Positions 25,052-35,276 of a DNA stretch of 64,000 nt are shown piece by piece. Numbering within the stretch: the stretch's first letter is position 1; every line of letters starts with the position of its first letter. This stretch comes from Bog-473 sp963834405 (GTDB lineage Bacteria; Actinomycetota; Acidimicrobiia; Acidimicrobiales; RAAP-2). Under the pieces are notes generated by a model. That model was not told the origin of the DNA. It was given only the letters and a program-made list of their open reading frames with translations, and did not search any database. Both the position numbers and the translations under genes were made by a program. The stretch covers positions 1 to 64,000 of the forward strand of contig CAWIBX010000006.1 of NCBI GenBank assembly GCA_963834405.1, read 5' to 3'.

Positions 25052-26923
25052 ATGAAACGAGCGCTGCAACACGAGGGGTCGTATCGACTACGCAGGCAAG
25101 TTCTCCGGGTCTCGCTCTGCGGGTTCGGCGTTGTAGTTCTCTCCTTGCTGACGGGGTATCAAATGGCCCTCGCCGACGGAGCACCCGGCGTCATTGCACC
25201 CAGCGCTGCAGACCCCCACTACTGCGATGGGTGCACCCCCCCACTGATCTACAACGGTGGACCGGTCCTGGCCGCCGGTGGGTCCGGCTCACTCACGATC
25301 ACACCCGTCTATTGGGCACCGTCGGGCTGGTCGCAGCCCTTCCCCTCCAGCTATCAGCCGATCGTCGACGGCTTCATCCACAATCTCGCGGTGGCGAGCG
25401 GCTCGTCGAAGGACGTCCTTTCCGTCGCGACCCAGTACTACCAGTCAACGAACGGCGCCAAGGCCGATGTGAGCTACGCCTTGAAGGCGGGCCAATCCAT
25501 CACCGACAATGATCCATTCCCTTCGGGAGGGTGTTCGCCCGGGTCTGGTTACGAGGCCTGTGTTACCGACGCGCAGATCTAGGCCGAAGTGGCGCATGTC
25601 GTATCGGCCCACGGGCTGCCTACAGGCCTCGGCGAGTTCTACCCCGTCTTCTTTCCCCCAGGTGTCGAGACCCAGGATAAGGACGACTCGAATTCCGACT
25701 CGGGCTTTTGCGGCTACCACCGCAGTTTTGGGACGGGATCGGCCCTGCTCGACTACGCGAACATGCCGTACGAGAAGAGCGGTTGCGGCGACGGTCAGGA
25801 GCCCAACGGCAGCTATGCGGCCGACGGTGAGGTCAGCACTCTCAGCCACGAGCTGAGCGAAGCCATCACGGATCCCGCCGCCGACGGCTGGTTCGACTCG
25901 AGTGGCAACGAGATCGGAGACATCTGCTCTGATGCCTACGGCCCGGCACTCGGATCCACTTCCTCGAAGCACCCCAACACCACCAAGTACAACCAGGTCA
26001 TCAACGGGGGCAAGTACTACACGCAGGAAGAGTTTTCCAACGCCGCATACTCGTCGCGCGGATTCGGCAACGGCTGCCAACAGAGCCAGGCGGAGGCGAC
26101 CGTCAAGGCTCATGCAGCCCCTCCGTCGTCAGTCGCCACCATTTTCTCGGACGCGTCGCCGTTCATGCTCCCAGCCGACGGGACCACCACCACCGACGAC
26201 CGGGTAGTGATCACCGACAAGGCCGGCTACGGCGTCAGCGGTGACCAGGTCACGTTCTCGGAGTACGCGGCATCCGGCGGCGGCCTCTGCGGGCAGCTGA
26301 GCGCCACCCAAGCCAAGACCGACGATGACGGAGTGGTGGACGTCACATACAGAACGACGAAGGACAACGTCGTCTGCTACATCGTGGCTACCGAGGCGTC
26401 TGGAGGGAAGAGTTCCCAGAGCATCGTCTACCAGGGCTCGACGCAGTCGAGCGCTCCCACGGCGAACGCCGACTTCCCGACCTCACTGGTACCGGGGGGC
26501 TCCCCAAAGCCGTTCAAACTGACCGTGACCAACAACTCGCCCGAAGCGATCACCTCCGCCCGTATCGACCTGGTGGTATTCCCTCACGGATCGGCGCCGA
26601 ACCTCGATGCATCCAAGGTCCGGATCACGTACTCCACCATCGGACCCGACGGTCCCTTCACGAACATGGCGCTGACCGGCTCCACCGTGAACCACGGAGG
26701 TATCGACGGGATGGTCGGTCCACCCAAGGGAGACATCCTCGGCGGCAACAAGTCTGAGACGGTCTACTTCACAGTGGCCCTCGCCGCGGGGGCCCCAGTG
26801 GCACACAATCAACCGACTATGGAACTGGAGGGCTTTCTCGATCAGATCGATCCCGCTACGGGTTCGGGCACGACACTGGCCGACACCTACGCGACCGACG
26901 TAACGGCTTCCGGGGGCTCCTAG
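25052..26923 (+). pseudogene. Secreted exordium-like protein with an in-frame amber codon
   Basis: From the ATG at 25052 (behind GGGGGGAGAG) the product has a signal peptide (RVSLCGFGVVVLSLLTGYQM). A domain with TPVYWAPSGWSQPFPSSYQP follows. A TAG at 25580-25582, after codon 176, interrupts it. The same frame then continues without a stop for 446 codons, through LSHELSEAITDPAADGWFDS, an HExxE-like motif, and Ig-like C-terminal domains. Read through, the 623-residue protein would be continuous. Either a recent nonsense change, a sequencing error or readthrough explains this. The final stop at 26921-26923 coincides with the IS630 target site. Confidence 0.72.
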
Positions 26924-28153
26924 TGTCCCGGAAGGTTGAAGCGCTGTGAAAACGGAGTCATGCGCTGGCGTTGATGGCGGCGCAGTAGCCGGCGAGGCGC
27001 TCGAGGATCTGTTCGGCGCTCTTGGTCCACACGAACGGACGCGGGTTCTGGTTCCAGGTGGCGGCCCAGTCCAAGATGTCCGCCGCCAGTTCTTTTACGT
27101 TGCGATGTGCCGAGCGCTTCAGCTTCTTGGTGGTCAGCGCGGAGAACCACCGCTCCACGAGGTTCATCCACGACCCATACGTCGGGGTGAAGTGGAAGTG
27201 GAAGCGGCGGTGGCGCAGCAGCCAGCGGTGGACCTGGGGCGTCTTGTGGGTCTGAAGGTTGTCGAGGATCACGTGCACGTCGAGCTCCGCAGGAACTTCG
27301 CGGTTCACCTTGTTCAAGAAGGCGATGAAGTCGGTGCTGGTGTGGGACTTGCGGATGTCGGTGATCACCGTCCCCGTCGCCACGTCGAGGGCGGCGAAGA
27401 GGTCACAGGTGCCGTTGCGCTCGTAGTCGTGGGTGGCCCGAGCCGGCGTGGTGGGCAGCATGGGCAGGGTCGGAGCGGTGCGGTTGAGCGCTTGAATCTG
27501 GGGTTTCTCGTCGATGGCGAACACCGCGGCGGCGACCGGCGGGCTCATGTAGAGCGCGACCAGGTCGCGGATCTTCTCGATGAGGTCGGGGTCGGGCGAG
27601 ACCTTGAAGGAGTCCTCGCGCCAGGGCTTGAGCCCGAAGGCCCGCCAAATCTCTCGCACCGTGGTGTGGCTGATCCCATGCTTGGCCGCCAGGGTGCGCG
27701 TCGACCAGTGCGTGGCGTCGGGCGGTGCGCTCTCGAGCGTCTCGACCACGACCGCTTCGATCACCTCGTCGCCGATCGTGCGCGCCGCCCCCGGGCGGGG
27801 GGCGTCGACGAGGGCGTCGAGGCGACCCTCGGCGAAGCGGTTGCGCCACTTGCCCACCGTCACCGGATTGCAGCCCAGCTCGGCCGCGATCTCGGCGTGA
27901 GTGGCTCTCCCGACCGCGCAGGCCAGCACGATCTTGGATCGCAATGCCAGCGCTTGGGACGAGGAATGCCGGCGCGCCCAGCGCTCCAATGTGGCGCGTT
28001 CCTCCGCGCTCAAGGTGATCTCGACAGTGGGGCGTCCTCGACGGGCCATGGCGTTCCTCCGATGTTGGCGTACAACACCGGATCAACGCGGGGCAACCGA
28101 GAAAATTCCCGTTCAGCCAAGATTTCTTGGCGCTTCAACCTTCCGGGACGCTA
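26921..28153 (-). mobile_element. IS630-family element
   Basis: Perfect 20-base inverted repeats (GTCCCGGAAGGTTGAAGCGC at 26925-26944 and its complement at 28130-28149) bound a single transposase gene. A TA dinucleotide lies just outside each end (26921-26922 and 28152-28153), the target duplication typical of IS630/Tc1. The insertion point is inside the stop codon of the secreted-protein gene, and the element's first base G rebuilds TAG. Confidence 0.9.
26958..28049 (-). CDS. IS630-family transposase
   Basis: The 363-residue protein has an N-terminal HTH (THAEIAAELGCNPVTVGKWR) and a second HTH (AAKHGISHTTVREIWRAFG). The DDE core reads FAIDEKPQIQAL, VILDNLQTH and SWMNLVERWFSAL. The frame is complete, with intact ends on the element, so it may still be active. 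The start at 28049 is 80 bases inside the right repeat. Confidence 0.93.
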   Translation of the reverse strand: MARRGRPTVEITLSAEERATLERWARRHSSSQALALRSKIVLACAVGRATHAEIAAELGCNPVTVGKWRNRFAEGRLDALVDAPRPGAARTIGDEVIEAVVVETLESAPPDATHWSTRTLAAKHGISHTTVREIWRAFGLKPWREDSFKVSPDPDLIEKIRDLVALYMSPPVAAAVFAIDEKPQIQALNRTAPTLPMLPTTPARATHDYERNGTCDLFAALDVATGTVITDIRKSHTSTDFIAFLNKVNREVPAELDVHVILDNLQTHKTPQVHRWLLRHRRFHFHFTPTYGSWMNLVERWFSALTTKKLKRSAHRNVKELAADILDWAATWNQNPRPFVWTKSAEQILERLAGYCAAINASA

Positions 28154-28228
28154 GAGCTCCGGCGCGTATGTGCTCGGTAATTGCAATGGTCCCCTCGCAT
28201 CGGCGAACAGGGACGATGACGAGGGCGT

Positions 28229-28487
28229 CGGAGTCGCATGAACGACCTCTACAACGACCCACGTAACGCTCTCGGCGCTTCGTAGCCTGTGGGGATCCCA
28301 CTTTAGGCCCCTGACCTGGCCTTTTCGTGGAGGTGAAGGGACTCGAACCCTCGGCCTCTGCGTTGCGAATGTATGTTTCTCGGCCTTCTGACCAGGCTCT
28401 TTTCTAAGATCTTCCTGGTAGAGACCTTTCGATCCCCTCAGAGTCCCTCACGATCCGTCCCCTTTCCTCTCGATAAGGTCACGTTTC
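28229..28487 (-). repeat. att-like module C
   Basis: The core at 28326-28369 matches the other modules with two or three changes. Its left side begins with the 44-base string shared with module A (CGGAGTCGCATGAACGACCT and on) but lacks the iterons and the left 8-mer pair. On the right only one AAGGTCAC (28475-28482) remains, 149 bases from the core. The ACCAGG ... CCTGGT inverted repeat is present. This is the only module followed by an intact HTH gene. Confidence 0.65.
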
Positions 28488-28778
28488 TCAGGCCGTCCGT
28501 GTGCCGTTGCGGCACCGGTTCGCGTCGATGTACTCCTCGAGGTCTTCAACGTCATACCGGGTGGATCCGGCGACCTTCACTTTCGGCAGCTCACCCCGGT
28601 TGACGAGGCGTTCGATTGTCGCCCGAGAGACACTCAGATAATCCGCCGCGGCATCGATCGGCAAAAGTCGGCGAGGGCGCTTCTCGGGTGCGGGGGAACC
28701 CTGTTGAGCCAGATTGGTCGGCAGCCGGTCAAAGCCGGTGAGAATCGGACGCGATCTAAGCCTGTCAACCCCAGCCAT
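28488..28778 (-). CDS. Excisionase-like HTH protein, intact, module C
   Basis: The product of about 96 residues has a disordered N-terminus and a complete excisionase/MerR-type HTH: LLPIDAAADYLSVSRATIER, then LVNRGELPKVKVAGSTRYDVEDLEEYI with the two letters split here as LVNRGELPKV and VAGSTRYDVEDLEEYI. Such proteins bind arm sites and bias integrase toward excision. It lies immediately beside the arm site of module C and reads toward the core, as xis genes do. The ATG at 28778 is preferred over a TTG at 28793. The other modules keep only broken copies of a similar gene. Confidence 0.8.
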   Translation of the reverse strand: MAGVDRLRSRPILTGFDRLPTNLAQQGSPAPEKRPRRLLPIDAAADYLSVSRATIERLVNRGELPKVKVAGSTRYDVEDLEEYIDANRCRNGTRTA

Positions 28779-28793
28779 TAGCGGTAAGCCCAA

Positions 28794-29425
28794 TCCTCGG
28801 CCAACGACCCACCCGCATTACGACCCAAATCCCGTCGCTCGGCCACATTGTCTTGATCACCATCGTTCTGCCTCACGCCTCCAATGTCGGAATCCACCTA
28901 GCAGCCGGACATTTAGCCACTCGGCCCCCGCACGTCGCCAGGATCTTCATTCACCAGCTTCCGCTTGAATGTGGGATTCGCGACATTTGCTCGGGCCTGG
29001 GCGATTGAAAGGTCGCAAGCGCTGCGCGTCATATGGCGACGGCGTACCCAGGGTGAGACTTATCCACACGCCCACATGTGCATGGTGGCACCCCATCCCG
29101 GCGACGGGGACAACTCATTGAGACCGCATAGCACAGCGCTTCAGATGCACTGGCAATTGGTCCACTTTGTGTGTTTGTGTGTGTGAACCGAAAGCTGCCA
29201 AGAGAAAGCTAAAACGTCCAGGTCGCAGCGCCGATGTTGGACCTGCGGGCAAAGGCCACCGTGCGGCCCCGGAGCGGCACCGCACCTCGGCCCTGGCGTC
29301 GGGGTGTTGGCACGAAGGCGATTCGAGTGGTGCCCTCCTTGGCCCCGGACCGAGCGTGTACGACATTGTGTGTTTAATGGCGCAGGTGGAAGGTTTTGAG
29401 GAAGTTCTGATGTCGTGAGACCTGC
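28794..29425. other. 630-base gap before the FtsX-type permease
   Basis: No gene is supported here. A short plus-strand frame ends at 29418 with MAQVEGFEEVLMS just before the permease. It could be the tail of a lost partner gene, but this is not demonstrable. A (TG)-rich tract (GTGTGTTTGTGTGTGTG) lies at about 29168-29185. Confidence 0.4.
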
Positions 29426-31951
29426 ATGCTGACTGTTGCCTGGTACCGCTTTCGGGCCACCTTCCGCCGCCGCTGGGGTGGCTATGTGGCCATTGCCCTC
29501 CTCATCGGGCTGGTCGGCGGGATCGCTATGGGGTCGATCGCGGCGGCGCGGCAGACCCAGTCGTCGTATCCGGCCTTTCTGGCGAGCACGAACGCGTCGG
29601 ACCTCACGATGTCGACGTACGGAATCGGCAACAACTCCGCGGCGAACAGCTATTCGCCAGAGTTGACGCGCGTGATCGCGCATCTCCCGGAGGTCAAGCT
29701 GGTTGAGAGTTGGGTTGGCGTAGGGGTGGTGCCGCTCGACCACGACGGGGCACCGAATCTGAACTCCTCGATCAACCCGGCTGGCAGTGTCGACGGCCTG
29801 TATTTCGACGAGGACCGCGCCACCCCCGTCGTGGGTCGGATGGCGGACCCACGTCGGGCCGACGAGTTCGTCACCACCACTCTGGGGGCGCACGCCTTGG
29901 GCTGGCACGTGGGTCAGGTCATTCCCATGGGGGTCTACGCGTCAAATCAATTCGGCCTGCCGGGCTTCGGCACGCCAAGCGTGGCCCCGCTGCGCAGGAT
30001 CGACATGAAGCTGGTCGGACTCGTCGTCTTCAACAACCAGGTGATCGAGGACGATGCAGACCGTCTCCCCACCGACGTCTTGTTCACCCCCGCCCTGACC
30101 CGCACGCTGTTCACGTCCCATTCCGTTCAGGGCACCTGGTACGCGATGCAGCTCGATCACGGCAGTGCCATTCCCGCGGTTGAAGAGAAGCTCATCCACC
30201 TGCTTCCGAGTGGGAGCGATGCCAATTTCACGGTCACATCAATCGCCGAGACCAAGGTGGAGCGAGCCGTCAAACCAGAGTCGATCGCACTCGGCGTTTT
30301 CGGCGCCATCGCCGCCCTGGCCGCGTTAGCCATCGCTGCGCTCGCCATATCCCGGCAGCTGCGCTCGAACGATGAGGATCTCTACGTGCTTCGAGCGCTC
30401 GGTGCCAGCCCGGCCACGAACGTTGTCGGCGGGCTGATCGGCGTCCTAGGCGCGATTGTGTCGGGTTCACTACTGGCGGCGGCGGTCGCTGTCTCGCTCT
30501 CGCCGCTGTCTCCCCTTGGACCAATCCGAGACGTCTACCACCCGGCGGGGATCGCCCTCGACTGGACAGTCCTGGGCTTCGGTCTACTCGTGCTGATTGG
30601 CGGGCTCGGTACGATCGCAGTAGCGCTCGCCTACCGAGGTGCCCCCCACCGCCTGGCTACCAAATTCCGCATTGAGCACCCCCGCGACTCAAGGCTGCTA
30701 CAGATGGCGACCTCTTCGGGCGTGTCGGCCTCTGGTGCCGTGGGACTTCGGTTCGCCCTCCAGTCCGGTCGTGGCCGCACCTCGCTCCCCGCCCGCTCCG
30801 TGCTCGTGGGCGCCACTTTGGCCGTGGCCTTGGTGACCACGACACTCACATTCAGCAGCGGACTCCATACCTTGGTGTCACGGCCCGCACTGTACGGGTG
30901 GAATTGGAGCTACGCGCTGACCTCAGAAAATGTCGTCCCCCCGCAAGCCCTCGCCGCCCTGAACCGCGACCCTGACGTCGCGGCATGGTCCGGATACCAC
31001 AATATCTCGGTTCAGATCGACGGCCAGACCGTCCCCATCATCTTGGGTAACAACCACACGACCGTCGCTCCGCCAACCCTCTCCGGACATGGGGTCGATG
31101 GCAACAACCAGATCGTCCTAGGTCCCAGCACGCTTTCGCTGCTGCACAAAAGCGTGGGCGACACCGTGATCGGTTCATTCGGCTCCCCGAACACCGCCCC
31201 GCTCTACATCCCTCCCTTCAAGCTGGTCATCGCCGGCACCGCCACGCTTCCTGCAATCGGGGGCGCCAGCAACTTCGCCGACCACCCTTCCATGGGAACC
31301 GGAGCCGTCGGCTCGGACCACGTCAACCCAGCGTTCATCCGCGCCGCCCAAAGCTCCGACCCCAATCTCGATGGACCGGGACTGGTCTTCGTACGGCTCC
31401 ATAGCGCGGTGAACGCCGCACCAGGCCTGGCGGACATGAACCGCATCGCCACGCTCTCCGACAAGGTCTTCGCCGCCGACCCAAATGCTACGGGCGACTC
31501 CGTCGAAGTCTTAGGCGTCCAACGCCCTGCGGAAATCGTCAACTACCAATCCACCGGAGCAACACCCGTCATCCTCGCGGCGGGCCTTGCCGTGGGCACT
31601 ATCGTCGCATTGGCCGTCACCTTGATCGCGTCCGTTCGGCGACGAAGACGAGATCTCGCCGTGTTGAAGACCCTCGGATTCACCACGCGGCAGCTGGCCG
31701 CAACCATCGCCTGGCAGGCCTCGGTCATCGCCGCCATCGCCGCTGTTATCGGTGTGCCCGTAGGCATTGCTGCCGGGCGGCAACTATGGACCCTTTTCGC
31801 CCGCAACATCAACGCTGTGCCTCAACCCACGGTGCCCGCCTCACTGATCTTGGTCGTGGCAACAGTACTGATCCTCGCCAATCTCATTGCCGCCATCCCG
31901 GCGCGCATCGCCGCGCGCACCCCGGCTGCCCTCGTTCTGCGAACCGAGTGA
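29426..31951 (+). CDS. FtsX/MacB-type ABC permease with two FtsX domains
   Basis: The 841-residue protein has an N-terminal membrane segment (GYVAIALLIGLVGGIAMGSI) and a large extracytoplasmic domain. The first FtsX block follows at about residues 285-410 (IALGVFGAIAALAALAIAAL). A second half repeats this plan and ends with PASLILVVATVLILANLIAA and ARTPAALVLRTE. Proteins of this type work with a LolD/MacB-like ATPase to move lipids or drugs or to transduce force. No ATPase gene is adjacent on either side, so it is an orphan here. It is the only gene between modules C and D. Confidence 0.85.
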   Translation: MLTVAWYRFRATFRRRWGGYVAIALLIGLVGGIAMGSIAAARQTQSSYPAFLASTNASDLTMSTYGIGNNSAANSYSPELTRVIAHLPEVKLVESWVGVGVVPLDHDGAPNLNSSINPAGSVDGLYFDEDRATPVVGRMADPRRADEFVTTTLGAHALGWHVGQVIPMGVYASNQFGLPGFGTPSVAPLRRIDMKLVGLVVFNNQVIEDDADRLPTDVLFTPALTRTLFTSHSVQGTWYAMQLDHGSAIPAVEEKLIHLLPSGSDANFTVTSIAETKVERAVKPESIALGVFGAIAALAALAIAALAISRQLRSNDEDLYVLRALGASPATNVVGGLIGVLGAIVSGSLLAAAVAVSLSPLSPLGPIRDVYHPAGIALDWTVLGFGLLVLIGGLGTIAVALAYRGAPHRLATKFRIEHPRDSRLLQMATSSGVSASGAVGLRFALQSGRGRTSLPARSVLVGATLAVALVTTTLTFSSGLHTLVSRPALYGWNWSYALTSENVVPPQALAALNRDPDVAAWSGYHNISVQIDGQTVPIILGNNHTTVAPPTLSGHGVDGNNQIVLGPSTLSLLHKSVGDTVIGSFGSPNTAPLYIPPFKLVIAGTATLPAIGGASNFADHPSMGTGAVGSDHVNPAFIRAAQSSDPNLDGPGLVFVRLHSAVNAAPGLADMNRIATLSDKVFAADPNATGDSVEVLGVQRPAEIVNYQSTGATPVILAAGLAVGTIVALAVTLIASVRRRRRDLAVLKTLGFTTRQLAATIAWQASVIAAIAAVIGVPVGIAAGRQLWTLFARNINAVPQPTVPASLILVVATVLILANLIAAIPARIAARTPAALVLRTE

Positions 31952-32079
31952 CAGCTCAATCTCGAGTCGTTGCCTGACGTGGCACATCAACAGGCACTTG
32001 TACATCCGATGAGCGTCGGACTTCCGTTGACTCTTGCGCCTGGGTTCACTTCAGTCCGTTGACCGGCAAGCCTTTGGCA

Positions 32080-32345
32080 TGAGGTAGCGAATCCCACGAC
32101 AACCTTAAATGCTCACGTAGCGCTCTTGGCGATCCGTGCTTCAGGGGATCCCACTTCAGCCCTCTGACCTGGGCTTTTGTGGAGGTGAAGGGACTCGAAC
32201 CCTCGCCCTCTACATTGCGAATGTCTGGTTCTCGGTGTTTTGACCAAGTCCTTTCCGAGGACCTTCCTGGTGGCGGCGTCGCAATCCCCTCAGGTTCCCT
32301 CACGATCCCTCCCCTTCCCTCTCGGTAAAGACACGTAAAGATACG
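32080..32345 (-). repeat. att-like module D
   Basis: The core at 32178-32221 has one base fewer before GTGGAGGTG than A, and GCCCTC where others have GGCCTC. The right arm AAAGACAC (32327-32334) with a decayed second copy AAAGATAC lies 149 bases away. The left side has the ACGTAGCGCTC string but no 8-mer pair. The inverted repeat ACCAAG ... CCTGGT is present. Confidence 0.65.
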
Positions 32346-32524
32346 CTCGGAGAGAGCCCTTGGAGCGTGTCCACCAATCGGTACTCAGGTCCGATCGGCG
32401 GCCTCTCGTAATGCGCAGCCAATGGCACATGTTCCCTATTGACGATGATCACGATCCTCGGCGAGCGACGGTCATCCTCAGCCCTGACGCGTCGGAGCGT
32501 GTCGCCGGGACGTCGAACTTGCAA
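32345..32524 (-). pseudogene. Remnant of excisionase-like HTH gene, module D
   Basis: The minus-strand frame is strongly degraded but keeps the order seen in other modules: LRRVRAEDDRRSPRIVIIVN, an RPPIGPEYR segment and VSLRVFT running into the arm sites. The HTH itself is missing. It is recognisable only by comparison with the copies in modules A, B and G. Confidence 0.4.
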
Positions 32525-32574
32525 CCTTGTCCGTCCTGGTCAGCCTGTGGAGAACACTGCTGATGCGACCTTGT

Positions 32575-32862
32575 TCACCGCCCCTGCGGCCCCGGCGCTC
32601 GCTTCTCCATGAAGGCGTTGAGCTCCTCAGTAACACCTTGTGTGGCGAGGGTCAGGAGCACACTCTCGGTGCCACCGACAGCGGGATGCCCCGGTGCTCA
32701 GTAGGTCCCTCCGATGCAGGCTGCTTGCCGAGAGGGAGAAATGCTCGAAGATCCGCAGGTCGAGCGCATTGTGCCGTTCGGTGCGCTCGATGGCGATCCG
32801 CAAATATATGCAGCTCGTCGAGCTCGTAGTGGACCGACATCGAGTTATGGGCCAGGCCGATC
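32575..32862 (-). pseudogene. Enoyl-CoA hydratase remnant
   Basis: Two pieces of a crotonase gene are visible. The N-terminal piece reads SVHYELDELHIFA, then in another frame IAIERTERHNALDLRIFEHF. The C-terminal piece is VTEELNAFMEKRAPGPQGR, ending at the TGA at 32575. The central two thirds of the roughly 260-residue enzyme are gone. It lies just after the racemase pseudogene on the same strand, so the two probably formed a beta-oxidation-type operon. Confidence 0.5.
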
Positions 32863-33965
32863 CGGGCCGATACTCTCCCGAAGGACCCATGGATCCTCCC
32901 GGGGCTCTCCCACGTGACCTGGCGTGCGGGACAATCGCGGTGCCGGCGCTGGTTGAAAAACACCAGCGACCTCGATGAAGCTTGATCGGCGAATGATCAG
33001 GGCACTCTGAGGGGAGCAGAACCGGTGTCGCGCAGGCGTCGGTGCCGTCAAACACGACAGTCCATTCGTCCCTCGTGCGGCTCCGGAAGGCGGCTGCGAG
33101 ACGTGCTCGCAGCTCGGGCCATTGCGTCTTGTCCGAGCGATCCGGTAGGTCCTCTTGGTCCAGGCCGAGTCCATCGAGAAGTTCAGCGTAGAACTGTGGC
33201 TCCACTGCCCCGACAGCGAACCAACGAGCGTCTGCTGTCTCGTAGACGTCGTAGTACGGAGCCCCGCCGTCGAGCACATTCGTGCCTCGTCGCCTCTCAT
33301 CGTGACCGCCCGAGGCGATGAGCTCGTGGAACATCGTGGTGAGGAGCGCGCTTCCTTCGACCATGGCGCCATCGACGACCTGACCCAACCCGGATCGCTC
33401 TCGTTCCAGGAGGGCACACACGATTCCGAAGGCGGGTAGTCATGGCTCCGCCAGCGAAGTCGCCGAGCAGGTTCAACGGGGGCACCGGGGCCTCATCAGG
33501 GTGCCCGATCAGTCCGAGTGCGCCCGACAAGGCGATGTAGTTGATGTCATGTCCGGCCCGGGCGCTGAGAGGCCCGGTCTGGCCCCAGCCCGTACAGCGA
33601 GCAAAGACGAGCGCACCGTTTCGTTGAGCAACGACGTCGGGACCGAACCCGAGCCGTTCGGCAACCCCCGGACGAAAGCCTTCAACGAAAACGTCCGCAC
33701 GATCGAGCAGATCGAGGAGCTCTTCAAGGCCGGCGGCGGTCTTGATGTTCAACTCCTTGGACCGCTTACCACGGGCAAAGAGTTGGACACTCTGATGGCC
33801 GCCGTCGGACACACGGTCGATACGAACGACGTCGGCGCCCATATCGGCAAGGAGCATGGCGCAGAAGGGCGCCGGACCGATCCCTCCGGCCTCGACGACT
33901 CGTATACCCGCCAGTGGTCCCGTCCCGTCAGCCCCACTAACAGCGGCATCCAGAACGCGGCTCAA
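32863..33965 (-). pseudogene. CoA-transferase III / alpha-methylacyl-CoA racemase, frameshifted
   Basis: The N-terminal part (33965 to about 33430) reads AGIRVVEAGGIGPAPFCAML, FVEGFRPGVAERLGFGPDVV and GDFAGGAMTT. The continuation CALLERERSGLGQVVDGAMV is in another frame (about 33420 down to 33010), and FIEVAGVFQPAPAPRLSRTP is in a third. At least two indels, near 33430 and 32990, have therefore broken a once complete AMACR-type gene. The intact enzyme would epimerise 2-methylacyl-CoA esters in sterol side-chain or branched-chain degradation. Confidence 0.78.
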
Positions 33966-34020
33966 ATCGAGATCGATCGACGCGGAGCGTCGAAGTGGCC
34001 CCCGGGCATTTCCGCATAAT

Positions 34021-34040
34021 ATGAGTCACAGCGTCTCATG
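34021..34040. promoter_or_regulatory. Operator-like motif GAGTCA-N3-CGTCTCATG, copy 1
   Basis: ATGAG and CTCAT arms bracket a 19-base element containing GAGTCA-CAG-CGTCTCATG. The same 18-base pattern, differing only in the three central bases, recurs at 38855. A perfect palindromic version lies at 38893. This copy lies between the racemase pseudogene and the DapB-like gene, which diverge. It is probably the binding site of a cluster regulator such as the TetR at 35601. Confidence 0.55.
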
Positions 34041-34099
34041 TCGAACGGACGCCACTTTGATGCGTTCCAATCGACGCCGTAGTTCGGCAAGGGAGGGTC

Positions 34100-35203
34100 A
34101 TGGGGCCGTTTCGGGTCGTGCAGTGGTCGACCGGCAAGGTCGGTCGACGAGCCCTCGCCGCCATCATCGATCACCCAGAGCTCGATCTCGTGGGCGTGTA
34201 CGTGCACTCGCCGGACAAGGTCGGCGTTGACGCCGGACAACTCGCCGGGACGGCGGACACGGGAATCCTCGCGACCAATGACGTCGCCGAGCTTCTCGCA
34301 CACCGCCCACACTGCGTCTCGTTCATGGCAGCAGAACTCGACGTGGAGGTCGTGGAAGCTTTCTTGCGCAATGGTACGAACGTCGTCACCACGTCGAACG
34401 GGTACCTGACCGGGACGAACTTCGGCGGCGGGTTGCGAGAACGGCTCGACGCCGCGGCGCGTTAGGGTGGCGCGACTTTCATGGGCACAGGGTTCGATCC
34501 CGGTTTCGCGAACCTGCTCGCCGGTATGCTGACGGGGACTTGTCGCCGTGTCCACTCCGTAAAGCTGGTCGAAACGCTCGACTGCACGAGCTACCCCAAT
34601 CCTGACGTGTGGGGTTCCCTGGGCTTCGGAGAACCCGTTCGTACCCGACAAATCGGCCCTGTAAGCATCGCCCCCGACGGGAGGCCGCCTCCGTTCGCGC
34701 CGGACCTCCCCGGCTTCTTCGACACTCTCGATCTCGTCGCCGACATGCTGGCGATCGAGCTGGAACACAAGGAAGCGTTCATCGAGTCTGCGGCGACTCT
34801 CATCGATGTCGACCTCGGCTGGATGCACATTCCAGCCGGAAGGATGGCTGCGGTCACTCGGACGTATCTGGGCTATGCGCATGGCCGGTCGATCGTCGAG
34901 TTACGGGTCCGATGGACGATGAGCCGGTCACTCGACTGCGACTGGAATGATCCCGAGGGCTATCGGATCGAGATCGAGGGCGAACCTCGGGTCGAAGCCG
35001 CCATTTCGTTCCTCCCACCGGTGACGCCCGGCCTGTCTGATGAGCCAGATGCGATGAGTATCTTGCTCGTCGGGACTGCGATGGCAGCGGTCAACGCCTT
35101 GCCGTTCGTGTGCGAGGCGAAACCCGGCCACACAACGCCTGCGAAGCTCCCGATTTTCGGCGCTCGGCACATGATCGTCTCGGAAGGCTCGGGTCCACAG
35201 TGA
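34100..35203 (+). pseudogene. Dihydrodipicolinate-reductase-like oxidoreductase with in-frame amber codon
   Basis: The protein starts MGPFRVVQWSTGKVGRRALA, a Rossmann GxxGxxxLA motif, with HPELDLVGVYVHSPDKVGVD and NGTNVVTTSNGYLTG. This pattern belongs to DapB-like dehydrogenases common in actinobacterial sterol and terpenoid clusters. A TAG at 34463-34465, codon 122, stops it. The same frame continues as GGATFMGTGFDPGFANLLAG to 35203, giving a 367-residue protein if read through. The rest looks intact, so the nonsense change is recent or an error. Confidence 0.72.
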
Positions 35204-35276
35204 GAAGCCAGCACCCCTGCAAGCGTGGAGCCCAGTCGCCCGGAACCGAGATCCCCAACGCTTCGCCGATGTCAGC

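Noticed and set aside
26946..28154. 402-residue open frame antisense to the IS630 transposase
   Set aside because: It covers the whole IS including its repeats, which is not expected of a gene.
29141..29908. 255-residue minus-strand frame over the permease start
   Set aside because: It overlaps the permease coding sequence for most of its length and lacks any family-like sequence.
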